A stretch of DNA of 64,000 nucleotides from CAUZIZ01 sp965222655 (GCA_965222655.1 CBDCUP010000021.1:62001-126000), one strand, 5' to 3'. Shown: positions 27,589 through 37,606, counted from the first letter of the stretch. The notes: generated by a model not told the origin, from the sequence alone. Program-made: numbers and translations.

Positions 27589-28440
27589 TTGAACCGTCGC
27601 CGCTTCCTGACCGGCACTTTCGGCGCAGGGGGCATCGTCTCCGCCTCGGCATTCTTTCCTGCTGCGGCTCTGGGCCTTGCGGCCTCGGGTCCGCAGCGGA
27701 GACGGATGCGTTCTCTCGACGCCCTTCTCGAGCGGCAGGTAATGGTGTGGAGACCCGAGCGTCGCTTCACCAAGAACCCCGATTTGATCCGCTTCCCCAG
27801 CGGGAAGATGATGCTGGTCTACAACGACTGCGATCGGCATTGGCCCCAGGAGACGACCCGGATCACGACCCTGGAGAGCCTTGACGGCGGGAAGACCTGG
27901 GGGAACCCGCGGCTGGTCTCGGAGGCGGACAAGAGGAAAGGCCAGGAGCGCTGGGTTACCCCTCGCCTGAGCCGTCTCAGGGACGGGCGGCTAGTCATCA
28001 TCTGCGATCAGAATGACTTCAGCCACGTCCACGAGGATCAACCTCCGGGCATCTGGATCTGGTTCAGCTCAGACGACGGTCGAAGCTGGAGCGAGCCCCG
28101 TCTGACCGGCGTACCCGGCTTCGAGCCCGACCGCATCGTGGAGTTGGGTGATGGAACCCTCCTGATGGCCTCCCAGGTCTACTTCAAGGCAACCCGCAAG
28201 CTCGGCGCCTTCGTCATGCGCTCTACCGATGGAGGGATGACCTGGAAGGATCGCAGCATCATTGCCGCCGATGTAGTGCACCATCACACCGAAGGAGCCA
28301 TTGTGGTGCTCTCGGACGGCGTCCTCGGCTGCGTGTTGAGGGAGAGCAACCATCACGGATACCCTTCCTACCTGAGCCTCTCCTTCAAGTCGCTACAAGG
28401 TCACGTAAGGGACCTGGTAGCTTCGGCGGAGCGACACTAA
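27589..28440 (+). CDS. Sialidase-like BNR-repeat protein, C-terminus truncated
   Basis: 283 aa from TTG 27589, starting with a twin-arginine signal (NRRRFLTGTFGAGG). Three Asp boxes: SLDGGKTW (about 98-104), SSDDGRSW (160-167) and STDGGMTW (212-219). Further sialidase-type segments are FTKNPDLIRFPSGKMMLVY and GCVLRESNHHGYPSYLS. Family members normally run another 60-120 residues with a further Asp box and, often, the C-terminal beta domain seen at 22986. Here coding similarity stops near 28383 and the remaining codons look random. It is probably non-functional or partly functional. Confidence 0.75.
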   Translation: MNRRRFLTGTFGAGGIVSASAFFPAAALGLAASGPQRRRMRSLDALLERQVMVWRPERRFTKNPDLIRFPSGKMMLVYNDCDRHWPQETTRITTLESLDGGKTWGNPRLVSEADKRKGQERWVTPRLSRLRDGRLVIICDQNDFSHVHEDQPPGIWIWFSSDDGRSWSEPRLTGVPGFEPDRIVELGDGTLLMASQVYFKATRKLGAFVMRSTDGGMTWKDRSIIAADVVHHHTEGAIVVLSDGVLGCVLRESNHHGYPSYLSLSFKSLQGHVRDLVASAERH

Positions 28441-28795
28441 GTTGTAGAGAAGCTGAAAAACCTACAAAAGGATTCATAAGATCTTGAGCAGGAGAACCGC
28501 CTAAGCATCTCGAGCGCTATGCGATTTCAGGAAAAGTCTAGAGAAGGCCAGTGTAGGGGTTCGGGGAGTTAGACTGGTCTACGGAAGGAATATCAAAAAA
28601 GGGGAATCGAGGTCGAAATGCATTGCGGAAGGCAATTGGCGATCGCAAGGGTTGGGTGCAGGGCTTCAAGAATCCACAGGTTCGATAGCGTAAGAGTCAC
28701 CCGTTTTTTGGGGTGGGTGATCGAGCAATGGCGACCCATCCTGATCAGACCTCTGCTCTAATCCGTTGTGATTGCTGAACCACAGACGCAAGCTC
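28441..28795. other. Intergenic region, no gene
   Basis: It lies between the truncated sialidase and the convergent gdhA gene. No protein-like frame was found. A short stem, TCACCC/GGGTGA with an A-rich loop, sits near 28698-28722 but lacks a U tract, so it is not called as a terminator. Confidence 0.4.
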
Positions 28796-30151
28796 TCACA
28801 CAATACCGTACGCCAGCATCGCATCGGCCACCTTCACGAAACCGGCGATGTTGGCTCCTGCGACGTAGTCGATGAAACCGTTGCCTTGATTGCCGTGTTT
28901 TACGCAGCGCTCGTGAATGTCTTTCATTATGGTTTGAAGCCGACTGTCGACTTCCTCAGCGCTCCACGACAGGCGCAAGGCGTTCTGGCTTTGTTCCAAC
29001 CCCGAAACCGCTACCCCGCCGGCATTGGCCGCCTTCGCTGGAGCGAACAGGATCCTGGCTTTTCGGAAGGCGTGGATGCCCTCTAGCTCGGTCGGCATGT
29101 TGGCGCCTTCGCAGACCGCTTTGACGTTGTTTCTCAGTAGCGTCCGAGCTTCGTCGGGACTGATCTCGTTTTGGGTGGCGCAAGGAAAGGCAACATCGAC
29201 CGGTACGTTCCAGGGCCGCTGCCCAGCGTGAAACTCGACGCCGTCGAACTTCTCGGCGTATTCGTTGATCCGGCCGCGATGGACCTCCTTCAAGTCCTTG
29301 ATATAAGCCAACTTCTCGGCGTCTATGCCGCTTTTGTCATAGATATATCCGGATGAATCCGACAGGGTAACGACCTTCGCGCCCAGTTCGGTGGCTTTCT
29401 CGACTGTATATAGCGCCACGTTCCCGGATCCGGAGACTGAACAGACCTTGCCGTGGAGACTGTCTCCCACATGTTTAAACATGTTCTCGCAAAAATAGAC
29501 ACAGCCGAATCCCGTGGCTTCGGTGCGTATCAGGCTGCCCCCAAAAGCAAGACCTTTACCGGTAAGAATTCCCGTGAAGCGGTTCTCCAACCGTTTGTAT
29601 TGGCCGAACAAATAACTGATCTCTCTCGCTCCGACGCCGATGTCGCCTGCAGGTACATCCGTATCTTCTCCAATGTACCGGTGCAGCTCAATCATCAGTG
29701 AATGGCAGAACCGCATCACCTCACGGTCGCTTTTTCCTTTCGGATTGAAATTCGAGCCGCCTTTGCCCCCGCCCATGGGCAGTCCCGTCAATGAGTTCTT
29801 GAATATCTGCTCAAAGCCCAGAAACTTCAGAATGCTGAGGGTCACCGAGGGGTGAAACCGAAGTCCGCCTTTGTAGGGGCCGATCGAGTTGTTGAATTGG
29901 ACCCGCCAGGCACGGTTCGTCCGGATGTTGCCCTTGTCATCTTCCCAGCAGACGCGAAAGATCACGACTCGGTCTGGCTCGGTCAGCCGTTCAAGGATCT
30001 GGCCATCCCTATACTTCGAATGTTCCAAGATGGATGGCATCAGTGTTTCGGCAACCTCGCGCACGGCTTGGTGGAACTCCGGCTCGCCAGGGTTGCGCTT
30101 GATCAAGCCATTCATGAATCCTTCGACATGTTTACCTACGTCCGTTTGCAT
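28796..30151 (-). CDS. gdhA: NADP-type glutamate dehydrogenase
   Basis: 451 aa, full length for the hexameric class. ATG 30151 follows a strong GGAGGTGAAGC ribosome site. Substrate and catalytic segments: GPYKGGLRFHP (91-101), LPMGGGKGG with the catalytic Lys (about 130), DVPAGDIGVG with the catalytic Asp (about 170), and the Rossmann segment VSGSGNVALY. The enzyme makes glutamate from 2-oxoglutarate, ammonia and NAD(P)H in the cytoplasm. This is the best-preserved housekeeping gene of the window, with no lesions. It stands alone on this strand. Confidence 0.97.
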   Translation of the reverse strand: MQTDVGKHVEGFMNGLIKRNPGEPEFHQAVREVAETLMPSILEHSKYRDGQILERLTEPDRVVIFRVCWEDDKGNIRTNRAWRVQFNNSIGPYKGGLRFHPSVTLSILKFLGFEQIFKNSLTGLPMGGGKGGSNFNPKGKSDREVMRFCHSLMIELHRYIGEDTDVPAGDIGVGAREISYLFGQYKRLENRFTGILTGKGLAFGGSLIRTEATGFGCVYFCENMFKHVGDSLHGKVCSVSGSGNVALYTVEKATELGAKVVTLSDSSGYIYDKSGIDAEKLAYIKDLKEVHRGRINEYAEKFDGVEFHAGQRPWNVPVDVAFPCATQNEISPDEARTLLRNNVKAVCEGANMPTELEGIHAFRKARILFAPAKAANAGGVAVSGLEQSQNALRLSWSAEEVDSRLQTIMKDIHERCVKHGNQGNGFIDYVAGANIAGFVKVADAMLAYGIV

Positions 30152-30313
30152 GCTTCACCTCCGGATGGTCAGGATCGTCTCAATGGAATCGCTTTTCGTT
30201 TCTGAAACCTTGTACTTTCTTCAGACAGTGCCTTAGTGCTCCGTTCCATAAATACGATGATGTAGCACTTAGTTCCTGGGGCGGGTTGGAACGTTACAGG
30301 TAGCGGTTGATGC

Positions 30314-31321
30314 TCAGTCGGTACCGTAGTCGATTTCGAGCCTGCGGACCGTGCGGGACGCAATCCATAGAACGACTCCCGTCAGGCCCAACAGTCCCAG
30401 GACGGCCGTGACAACCGAGGGCGGTTCGGCCGGTGCCATCAGCAAACGCACCAGCAATGGGGCGCCGGGGTCGGTGGGGACGGGGAGCGGGATCACAGAC
30501 TGCACGTAGTAGAGCACGCTCAGCTTCTGCAGCGCCGCGGGAAGCATACCGCTGATGCCCTCCCAAAGCAGGATCACAATCGCGGGTACGATTGGATTGC
30601 GCAGCAGCAGTCCGGCAGCCAGAAAGACGCTTCCGTATCCCACGCATGCCAAGGCCGCCGCAGCGGCATACCGGAAGGCATGTGACGGCCCCAGATCCCG
30701 CCAGAAGGCGCTGAGCTCAGCCGGGTCCTGTGGCCAGAGCATCGTCGCATAACAGATCCAGGCTCCCGCCGTGAAAATCGCCACGGCCGCGATCAATCCG
30801 GCGAGGTACTGCCCAAGCAATAGGACCTCGCGCCGCGCCGGTACGAGAAACCAGTAGTGCAAAGTCTTGTCGAGCATCTCGCCGCGGAACAGATTCATGA
30901 AGATGCCCAGGCAGCCGAAGAAGATCGCGAGGCGCAGATAGAAGTGATGAAAGACGGACGCGAAGGTGGCACGATCCTCCTGGAAGTCGATCAGCAGTTT
31001 GCTATTCATGCGTTCTAGAATGCCCGACTTGAAGCGTAGAAACCAACGGCGCTCGCCGTCGAAAAACGTCATATTGCGATATTCGATTTCCGCATCCTTC
31101 TGTTTGAGAGTGAACTTGCGGTCACTCACAGGCGCGCCTGTGCGCCGCAGAACCTCTATCTCTGAGTCGCCCTTTCGGATCGCCTCCAGCACTGAAGTGG
31201 GCGTCACCTTGTCGGCCAAGTTGCGCTGCATGAACGTCACGTGAAGGCCATGGAGAAAGAAAATAAATGCGGGAAACAGGGCGAGCAAGTACACCCAGAA
31301 ACTGCGCCGCGAAAAGATCAA
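30314..31321 (-). CDS. ABC-2 type transporter permease, 5' end cut by IS91-like element
   Basis: 335 aa as read from TTG 31321, only 15 bp from the IS edge at 31336. The protein has an N-terminal membrane helix (YLLALFPAFIFFLHGL), a large soluble loop (about 32-120), and five further helices. Segments such as FRGEMLDKTLHYWFLVPARR and LLLGQYLAGL fit the ABC-2 permease family. The upstream reading frame continues into CGCGAAAAGATCAA, repeated twice in tandem at the junction. The native start and promoter are probably lost, and no ATPase partner is present. Confidence 0.7.
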   Translation of the reverse strand: MIFSRRSFWVYLLALFPAFIFFLHGLHVTFMQRNLADKVTPTSVLEAIRKGDSEIEVLRRTGAPVSDRKFTLKQKDAEIEYRNMTFFDGERRWFLRFKSGILERMNSKLLIDFQEDRATFASVFHHFYLRLAIFFGCLGIFMNLFRGEMLDKTLHYWFLVPARREVLLLGQYLAGLIAAVAIFTAGAWICYATMLWPQDPAELSAFWRDLGPSHAFRYAAAAALACVGYGSVFLAAGLLLRNPIVPAIVILLWEGISGMLPAALQKLSVLYYVQSVIPLPVPTDPGAPLLVRLLMAPAEPPSVVTAVLGLLGLTGVVLWIASRTVRRLEIDYGTD

Positions 31322-31546
31322 CGCGAAAAGATCAATAGGAATTTCCTTTTAGACTGAGTTGTAGGAACGAGAGTGAAAACGACCGAAAAAGGGGCCGAAA
31401 TAGGGTGGATGGGGAAAATCGATGGGGATCCGGAGGGTCCAAATCGTCTAGCCGGGGTGGGAACAAAAAGGAGGAGATGCCAAGGCGCTGGCGGGGGGGA
31501 AAGCGGACACAAGGATATTCGATGCCGACTGAAGAGCTCGAGCTCT

Positions 31547-33251
31547 TCAGTCGGGCCAGGTGGGGACCTCGTCCCAGAAGAGCGCATCACTGGAGGCTCG
31601 GGTGGCCTGATTCTGCTGAGGCGAAAGCGAAGCCAGGAAGCTTTGGAGTTTTTGAGCAAAGAGTCGGGGTGGGGGAGCGCGTTGGGGTTGCTCCCAGCGA
31701 TCCAGGTGTTGGAGGATCTTTCGAATCACGCTGCCTTGTTCAATCAGCGCAATGATTTCAAGGGCGTGGCCGCATTGGGGGCATTGCAAGGGGTCGATCT
31801 CATACACCTTGCGTAGCAACCGCGCCCAACTACGCCGCCGTTGCTGGGAGAAGCACTCGGCGGGGGAGTGCTCGTCGCAGTCCGAGGCCGGGGAGATTCC
31901 CTGGACCGTGGCCGGGGTGCAGGCCTGGCGTCGCTTCCACGCGAGGCGTTGGAATAACGGCCATAATAACGGCTCATCTGTTCCCCCCGGTTGGGAATAT
32001 GGGAGGTCACCAAAGCGATCCAGTCGAGGGCATCCAGAGTGCGGTGGAGGCCTTTGGAGGTGCGGTATTCGATCCGACCCTCCTCGGGATCGTATTGCAG
32101 TCGGCTGGCGGCGAAACTGGGGCGGAGGAGGTAGGCGGCCAGACGCTCCAGGGCGGGACGGTCGTCGCACTCGATGGACCGGCCACGATGGACGCCAAAG
32201 CCGCTCGGGTGCCAGGAGCGCAGCTTCTGGGCAAAGTCGTGACTGAGACGACGCTCGGCCACCATTGCCTCCAGGACCTGATGTTGAAAGAGGCGGGTGA
32301 GGACCTCAGAATCCACCTCACCCAGCGAGCCGCAACCCCCGTCGGGTCTCCAAGCAGAATCGCTGGCGAGCATATGGATGTGTTCGTGAGGATTGAGCGC
32401 ATCTCCGTAGGTCTGGATCGCCACCACCGCGCCCGGCACGAAGCCTTCCCCGAGCGCCGCCTGGGCGTATTGGCGCAGGCTGATCCAGGCACAGCGACTG
32501 AGGCGGCCCAACAGCTTGCGCTCTTTTCGAAAGGCCGGGCGCAAGACCCGGGGGAGGGTCCAGACGTACTGACGATGATCGACCGCCTCCAGGACTTCTT
32601 CGGTCACCCACTCCACGAAGGCCGCCACCCGCTTGGCTTGGCAGGAAGGACAAAAATATGGTTCATCCGGTAAATGGGGAGGTGCCGCCAGTCAAAGGTA
32701 GGCCATGGAAACTGCCGCACTATGCAAACCGTGGAAAAACAAGTAGTTCTGGAGGAGAACTGGCAAGTGCTCGCAGTTGTTTTTCCACCGTTCGCACAGC
32801 GCTTGGAAAACTCCGTATCACGGGCTTGCTGGCCCGGTTCGATGTCGCTCGGAGTTTTCCACAGTTCCCACGGCCTCTGCTACTGCAGCCGACTATATGG
32901 ACAAGCGAACGGGGAGCAGATTTGGGATCCGGAAGGTGCCAACCACGTCCCCACCTCCCCATTTACCGGATGACCCAAAAATATCTCGTTTTGCAGGAAA
33001 ACGCTAAGAGCGCCTGGTGCGAACATCGGCCACATTTCAGACGGGCAAAACCATGGCGCAAGAGGCCGCACTCCAAGAAGCGGTGGCAAGAAGCGGTGGA
33101 CGGTCTTCTCCACCACCGGCCGCCAGGGTCCATACTCGGCTTCATAGAAATAGGGGTAACTTTCCTTGAACTCGTCCCAATAGTCCTCGAGACACTGGTA
33201 GAAGGGGGTCCTCTCAGGATGACGGGGCCGGTAGGTTGCCGTCGGAGACAT
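31547..33251 (-). pseudogene. IS91-family transposase, broken (copy B)
   Basis: Same protein as in copy A (zinc-ribbon, H-x-H and Tyr motifs) but with three lesions: the 13-bp duplication, the MITE (32660-32976) and a further 1-bp frameshift near 31939, which separates a 294-codon part (31744-32628) from the C-terminal part (31547 onward). It cannot be functional. Confidence 0.85.
32660..32976 (-). repeat. ISL3-related MITE, copy 3, subfamily B, inside IS91-like copy B
   Basis: 317 bp at the same position as in copy A, with the same duplication AAAAATAT (32652-32659, 32977-32984), but its interior carries subfamily B markers (GGTTCGATGTCG, CTATATGGACAAG, GGAAGGTGCCAACC). These agree with copies 4 and 6 and not with the MITE in copy A. 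Confidence 0.92.
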
Positions 33252-33383
33252 GCCCTGCCGGAAACGAATGCGTCGTCAAACCTATGAAGTCATCTGCTGC
33301 CTCCGTGGCCGAGAGGTGGGGTTGAACTTCTGGTTCATAGAGTGCGCGCCTTGCCAAGCGGAGATCCCCAGCCTCAACAAGCT

Positions 33384-33697
33384 GGTTTCTAACATTTTCT
33401 AACAAGACCAGCCAAAATGAGCGAACTGAGAGAAACTGAGGTAAAGAGCTGGGAAAGGTTTAGGTGCCGATTTCACAAACTCATACGTACTGAGGTGAAG
33501 TGAGCCGCAATGAGCTGAAAACTCTGCTTTTGGTGACAAGCACCAAGTTCCAAACGACCGACTTGACTCATCAGCAATAGGAAGCCAAGTTCCGAGGAGA
33601 GAGCTGGACAACAGCAGAATATCCCCTGTCCTCGACTTGAGGTTTTCGCCTGAGTGGTCCAGCGAGGCTGGGGGCTGTCCTGATCTGGTTGTGCGGG
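33384..33697. other. Non-coding flank, source of the duplicated segment
   Basis: 314 bp between the IS91-like right end and the stop of the ThuA-domain gene. No gene seen. It contains the CACAAGCACCAAG microrepeat and is copied in full at 16967-17281. Confidence 0.5.
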
Positions 33698-35269
33698 TCA
33701 GCGGCCGGCTGCAGCGAAGAAATCAATATCCTTCAACTCCGAATCCTCTGCCCAGATTTGGATATCCCTGACCATTCCGGTGTCGTCAAACGATCCCCAT
33801 CCGATCCAGCCGGTACCGAAGGTCTTGTCGTTAGCTGTCATGATGGGTTCAGACATGTCGTTTACAAAGACCTTCATCGAGCCGGTTTCAACATTCCGCT
33901 CGATCCGCACGTGATGCCACTCGTTCTTTCCCCAGTCATGACCGGAAGTGGTTGAGGTCGAAATCTTTATCCTGGGAGCCCCGTTCACCAGAAAAAGGTT
34001 ATGGGCATGATCATCCGTCTTGGTGGCAATGTGCGCATAGTAGAAGTGAGAAGGGTCTTGGAAGCCGAAGAACAGGCAAAGGTCCCTGTGCCCATATTCT
34101 TTGCCGGTTTGCTGGAGCTTCATGTCTACCACGAAGCTGTTGAACCTCTGGCCATCGATCAGGGCAATATTCAGAGGTGAGCGATGCAGCGGCTCATATT
34201 TGCTTTTCTGAAATAGCTCGAGTGCGGGCCGCTCCTGACCGCGCTTGCGATATCTCCAAGCCGCGGAGTCGGAGAATGCGAAATCGTGAACGGCGCTCTC
34301 GCTCCCCATTCTCTGGAGGTAGAGTAGTCGATGGCGCGGAGGCAATTTGCTCGCCGGCAGCGGGACCGGATTGCCGATTACGGTTTCGGTCTTGCTGGGA
34401 AACAGCTCCGGTACCGGCAGGGTGACCCGGTTTCTGCCCAACCACTCAACCGTGCGAGCAAAGAGGGTTTGAAACCCAACGCAGTGCAGGGCGCTTCGAT
34501 ACTCCTGTCCTGGCCACAGGTGGCCCATCAGGTTGGTCACGACGCGGCCTTTACCATAGGGAATGCTCCACAGTAGGGGTTCGTGTGCACCGCTGCCCCC
34601 TTGCCTGGGGTCCGAGAAGGCAGAAGCCAATACCGACAGGTTCTGGGCCGGTCCTCGTTGAGCGTGATAGAGCTCGTCGGTGGCGTGCAGCCACTCTGCG
34701 GGGATGCCCTTCAGTATTGGATGGTCAGGCTTTCTCAGTTTGACGATGTAGGAGTGTTTTCGGCCGTGCCCGGCTCCGATGCCGGCGCCCGCAGGGATGC
34801 GTAGCAGCCTTCCACTGCTGTCCTCGACGTGTGCGGCCTCGCCGTAGTCTCGATCGCGCCAGCCCAGGCCGATCATGTCGTTGTATTCCTTCCAGTCGGG
34901 GAAGGCGTTGTTGGCCGCATGGACAATCGCGACGCCTCCGCCGGAACGGACATAGTCGACGAATGCCTTCTGCATCGAAGCCGGCCAAAGTCGTCCGTTG
35001 TAGTTGCTCACGACGACGTCAAATCCCTTGAAATCGGGTTGCCAACTCCCCCAGGTGCTTCGGTTGGCCTCGGTCGGTGGGCTGCTCTGGGTTGTCACTT
35101 CGAATATTTCGGCGCGATCGAGGATCCCACGCAGTGATTCGCTGGTCTGGACCCAATTGTGGTTGTTCTGGCCGTCGATCAGCAGCACGCTGATCTTGTC
35201 GGCGGCAAGGGTGTTCCCACCCGAGAGTAGGAGAAGGTAGAGCAAGCCGTCTTTCCAGGTGTGAATCAT
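33698..35269 (-). CDS. Secreted ThuA-domain protein with C-terminal LamG-like domain
   Basis: 523 aa from ATG 35269, chosen because a GAGG site precedes it and the hydrophobic signal segment (DGLLYLLLLSGGNTLA) then begins near residue 6. The N-terminal half is a ThuA-like class I glutamine amidotransferase fold: ISVLLIDGQNNHNW, YVRSGGGVAIVHAANNAFPDW, DELYHAQRGP, and PLLWSIPYGKGRVVTNLMGH. The C-terminal part is a concanavalin A-like domain (KISTSTTSGHDWGKNEWHHV; WIGWGSFDDTGMVRDIQIWA). Such proteins are thought to act on extracellular carbohydrates. A piece of its 3' end is duplicated at 17282-17638. Confidence 0.85.
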   Translation of the reverse strand: MIHTWKDGLLYLLLLSGGNTLAADKISVLLIDGQNNHNWVQTSESLRGILDRAEIFEVTTQSSPPTEANRSTWGSWQPDFKGFDVVVSNYNGRLWPASMQKAFVDYVRSGGGVAIVHAANNAFPDWKEYNDMIGLGWRDRDYGEAAHVEDSSGRLLRIPAGAGIGAGHGRKHSYIVKLRKPDHPILKGIPAEWLHATDELYHAQRGPAQNLSVLASAFSDPRQGGSGAHEPLLWSIPYGKGRVVTNLMGHLWPGQEYRSALHCVGFQTLFARTVEWLGRNRVTLPVPELFPSKTETVIGNPVPLPASKLPPRHRLLYLQRMGSESAVHDFAFSDSAAWRYRKRGQERPALELFQKSKYEPLHRSPLNIALIDGQRFNSFVVDMKLQQTGKEYGHRDLCLFFGFQDPSHFYYAHIATKTDDHAHNLFLVNGAPRIKISTSTTSGHDWGKNEWHHVRIERNVETGSMKVFVNDMSEPIMTANDKTFGTGWIGWGSFDDTGMVRDIQIWAEDSELKDIDFFAAAGR

Positions 35270-35538
35270 AATCAGGTCCCTCATCCTCTCTTTAATTTTT
35301 CTTCGATGGGATTCTAGCGTCAGGCCGAGATGGGGACAAGCCGCGGGATTTTGAACAGCCATGAACTCGCGAGTGGGAACTGTAGGATCCAAGACGCAAT
35401 TGGGAGGCAGTGAACGTCAATTCTTACTTATTGTTTAATGCTATTTACGAAAGCTTTGTAGATCATTTGCTAGTTTGAGATGCTGTTGATCGCGACCATT
35501 CACACTTGTGTCGGTCCTGATCTTGATGACAGTAAATA

Positions 35539-35812
35539 GGGTCATCCGGTAAATGGGGAGGTGGGGACGTGGTTGGCACCTTCCGGATCCCAAATCTGCT
35601 CCCCGTTCGCTTGTCCATATAGTCGGCTGCAGTAGCAGAGGCCGTGGGAACTGTGGAAAACTCCGAGCGACATCGAACCGGGCCAGCAAGCCCGTGATAC
35701 GGAGTTTTCCAAGCGCTGTGCGAACGGTGGAAAAACAACTGCGAGCACTTGCCAGTTCTCCTCCAGAACTACTTGTTTTTCCACGGTTTGCATAGTGCGG
35801 CAGTTTCCATGG
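35539..35812 (+). repeat. ISL3-related MITE, copy 4, left part (subfamily B)
   Basis: It starts GGGTCATCCGGTAAATGGGG and runs to TTTCCATGG, where the IS256-type element interrupts it. The rest of this copy continues at 37564-37606 behind the IS. Subfamily B markers are present. The bases before it (AGTAAATA) do not match those after its right end (TATTGGGG), so one flank has been rearranged. Confidence 0.9.
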
Positions 35813-37554
35813 GGCAGCGCAACAATTTTTCTGTAATTTCAGGGTCGGTTGTGGGACAGGATCCTCCTCTCTTGGCTCTCGGGTGCAGAAAGCAGTGGCC
35901 CGTGAGCCGCTCGCTGTGAATCTCTCTAAGGCAACCAGCAGATCTATCAAAATGAGAGGCCGGAGCAGCTTGCACTACTCGCAGAGAGCGATTCAGCGCC
36001 CCCACCTCCTTCTCCAAGAAAAGAGGCCCTGTCAGAAGCCCTCAGAGCCACGATCGCGGGCTGCCCCTTACCGAGAACCCTCGCTGATCTGAGGGTCTCG
36101 GGTTTAGGGAAACGCTCTTCTAGGATGCCTCCTCTTCTTGCCAGCTCTCCAGGTTCAGATAGCAGCGGCCCGTGAGCCACTCGTCGTGAATCTCCGCCAG
36201 CACGGCTGAGATCAGTCGCAACGCCGAGTCGATATGGGGGAAGATTCCCACCACTCGAGTGCGGCGCCGGATCTGTTTGTTGAGATTCTCCACGCCGTTA
36301 ATCGTCCGGATCTTCTTGTGCAGACTGCGGGGGAAGGCGTAGACCGTCAACCCCTCGCGCACGTTGTCTTCCATCCACTGGGCCAGTGCCTGGTTGGTTT
36401 CGGTGAACGCCTTGATCTTGCGTTTGAGCATGGCTTCGGCATCCTCGAGGGTGGGGCTGTTGAAGATGTCCCGCATCGCTTGGCCGATCTGGCCCCGCTC
36501 TTGGAGCCGACGGGCAAAGCGCTGAGCATTCTGGCTCAGATGAAACTGGCAGCGCTGCCAGGGAACCGCGGGAAACACCGCTCGTCGAGCGGCCTTCAGT
36601 CCCGCGTGGTCGTCACTGACGACGAGCTCCATTCCCTTGAGTCCCCGCCCGGCCAGATCCTCAAAAAACGCTCTCCAGTGGACCTCCGCCTCGCTCAGCC
36701 GGGCGCTCAGACCCAAGACCTCACGGTGACCGGAAGCCTGCACACCGACTGCCTTGAGGATGGCCAGGTCCTGAACTCGTCCATCGACACGGACTTTCTC
36801 GTAATGGGCGTCCAGGTAGACGAAGGGATACTCACCGCTCAGCGGCCGGCTACGGAACTTCTCCAGCTCCTCATCCAGCAGGGAGGCGACCCGTGAGACC
36901 TGGCTGGCGGAGATCTCCGTGCCACACAGCTGCTCGGTGATTTCCGTGACCTTGCGCGTGGAGACGCCCATGACATACATCTCGGCAATGGCCAACTTCA
37001 GCGCCTTTTCCGAGCGGCAGCCCTTCTCCAGCGATTGAGGGTAGAACGACAGCCCTCGCACCTGAGGGATCTTCAGTCGGAGCTCTCCCACACGCGTGGC
37101 GATCTTCTTGTCCTTGTAACCGTTGGCGTGGCCCCGTCGCTGGCTCGTTCTCTCGTAGGGCTCGGCTCCCAGAAACTCCGACCGTTCCAATCCCATGGCC
37201 AAGTTCAAGAGCTTCTCCAACACCTTGCGAAAGGCCTCCGTTCCTTCTTGGATCAACGCCTCTAGGATCTCTCGTGGTACTCTGTCTTCCAGGTCTGGGG
37301 CCATTGGATTCTCCTTTCATTTTGGATGAATGATTTAGAGAATCTTGTCCCAGACCTCTGACGGCTCAACCCTTCGGCTGACGGCCTTTGGCCCCCTTCC
37401 GGGGGGGCCCGGCGCGCCGCGCCGCACGGCTCAGGCTGCACTCGGCCTACAGCCTCCTTCCGCCTGAGCCGCGCCAGGTTCCTCGTCAACCCAATCCTCG
37501 GTATCCCGAGAAATTCCCTCTTAACGGGAAATTACAGAAAGAACGGTACACTCC
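35813..37554 (-). mobile_element. IS256-family element inserted in MITE copy 4
   Basis: 1742 bp. The inner halves of the ends match: TTTCTGTAATTTC on the left and TTCTGTAATTTCC read from the right, and both begin GG. A 9-bp target duplication TTTCCATGG flanks it (35804-35812, 37555-37563). It is longer than a typical IS256. The extra 250 bp at the left hold a diverged second copy of the transposase 3' end (EIHSERLTGHCFLHP against EIHDEWLTGRCYLNL), so the element may be a fusion or have grown by duplication. Confidence 0.85.
36120..37304 (-). CDS. IS256-family (mutator-type) transposase
   Basis: 394 aa. ATG 37304 follows AAAGGAG. N-terminal GLERSEFLGAEPYERT and RRGHANGYKDKKI, then the DDE core: FVYLDAHYEKVRVDG (first Asp), GMELVVSDDHAGLKAARRAV (second Asp), and CQFHLSQNAQ. 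The C-terminal RTINGVENLNKQIRRRTRVV holds the catalytic Glu. All hallmark residues are present and the gene is intact, so the element may be active. Confidence 0.95.
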   Translation of the reverse strand: MAPDLEDRVPREILEALIQEGTEAFRKVLEKLLNLAMGLERSEFLGAEPYERTSQRRGHANGYKDKKIATRVGELRLKIPQVRGLSFYPQSLEKGCRSEKALKLAIAEMYVMGVSTRKVTEITEQLCGTEISASQVSRVASLLDEELEKFRSRPLSGEYPFVYLDAHYEKVRVDGRVQDLAILKAVGVQASGHREVLGLSARLSEAEVHWRAFFEDLAGRGLKGMELVVSDDHAGLKAARRAVFPAVPWQRCQFHLSQNAQRFARRLQERGQIGQAMRDIFNSPTLEDAEAMLKRKIKAFTETNQALAQWMEDNVREGLTVYAFPRSLHKKIRTINGVENLNKQIRRRTRVVGIFPHIDSALRLISAVLAEIHDEWLTGRCYLNLESWQEEEAS

Positions 37555-37606
37555 TTTCCATGGCCTACCTTTGACTGGCGGCACCTCCCCATTTACCGGA
37601 TGAACC
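37555..37606 (+). repeat. MITE copy 4, right part
   Basis: After the TTTCCATGG duplication the MITE resumes with GCCTACCTTTGACTGGCGGC and ends in the usual terminus at 37606, five bases before the next MITE. Confidence 0.88.

Larger units (their letters stand above)
31336..33383 (-). mobile_element. IS91-like element, copy B (carries a MITE)
   Basis: 2048 bp with the same termini as copy A. It shares the 13-bp duplication (33074-33099) and the MITE at the same site. It also has its own differences: an extra G near 31495 and a 1-bp deletion near 31939 that breaks the C-terminal part of the transposase. The DNA right of its terminus (33384-34056) is duplicated at 16967-17638. Confidence 0.85.

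Noticed and set aside
28698..28722. Rho-independent terminator after gdhA
   Set aside because: The stem is only six pairs with a long A-rich loop and no following U tract on the gdhA strand.
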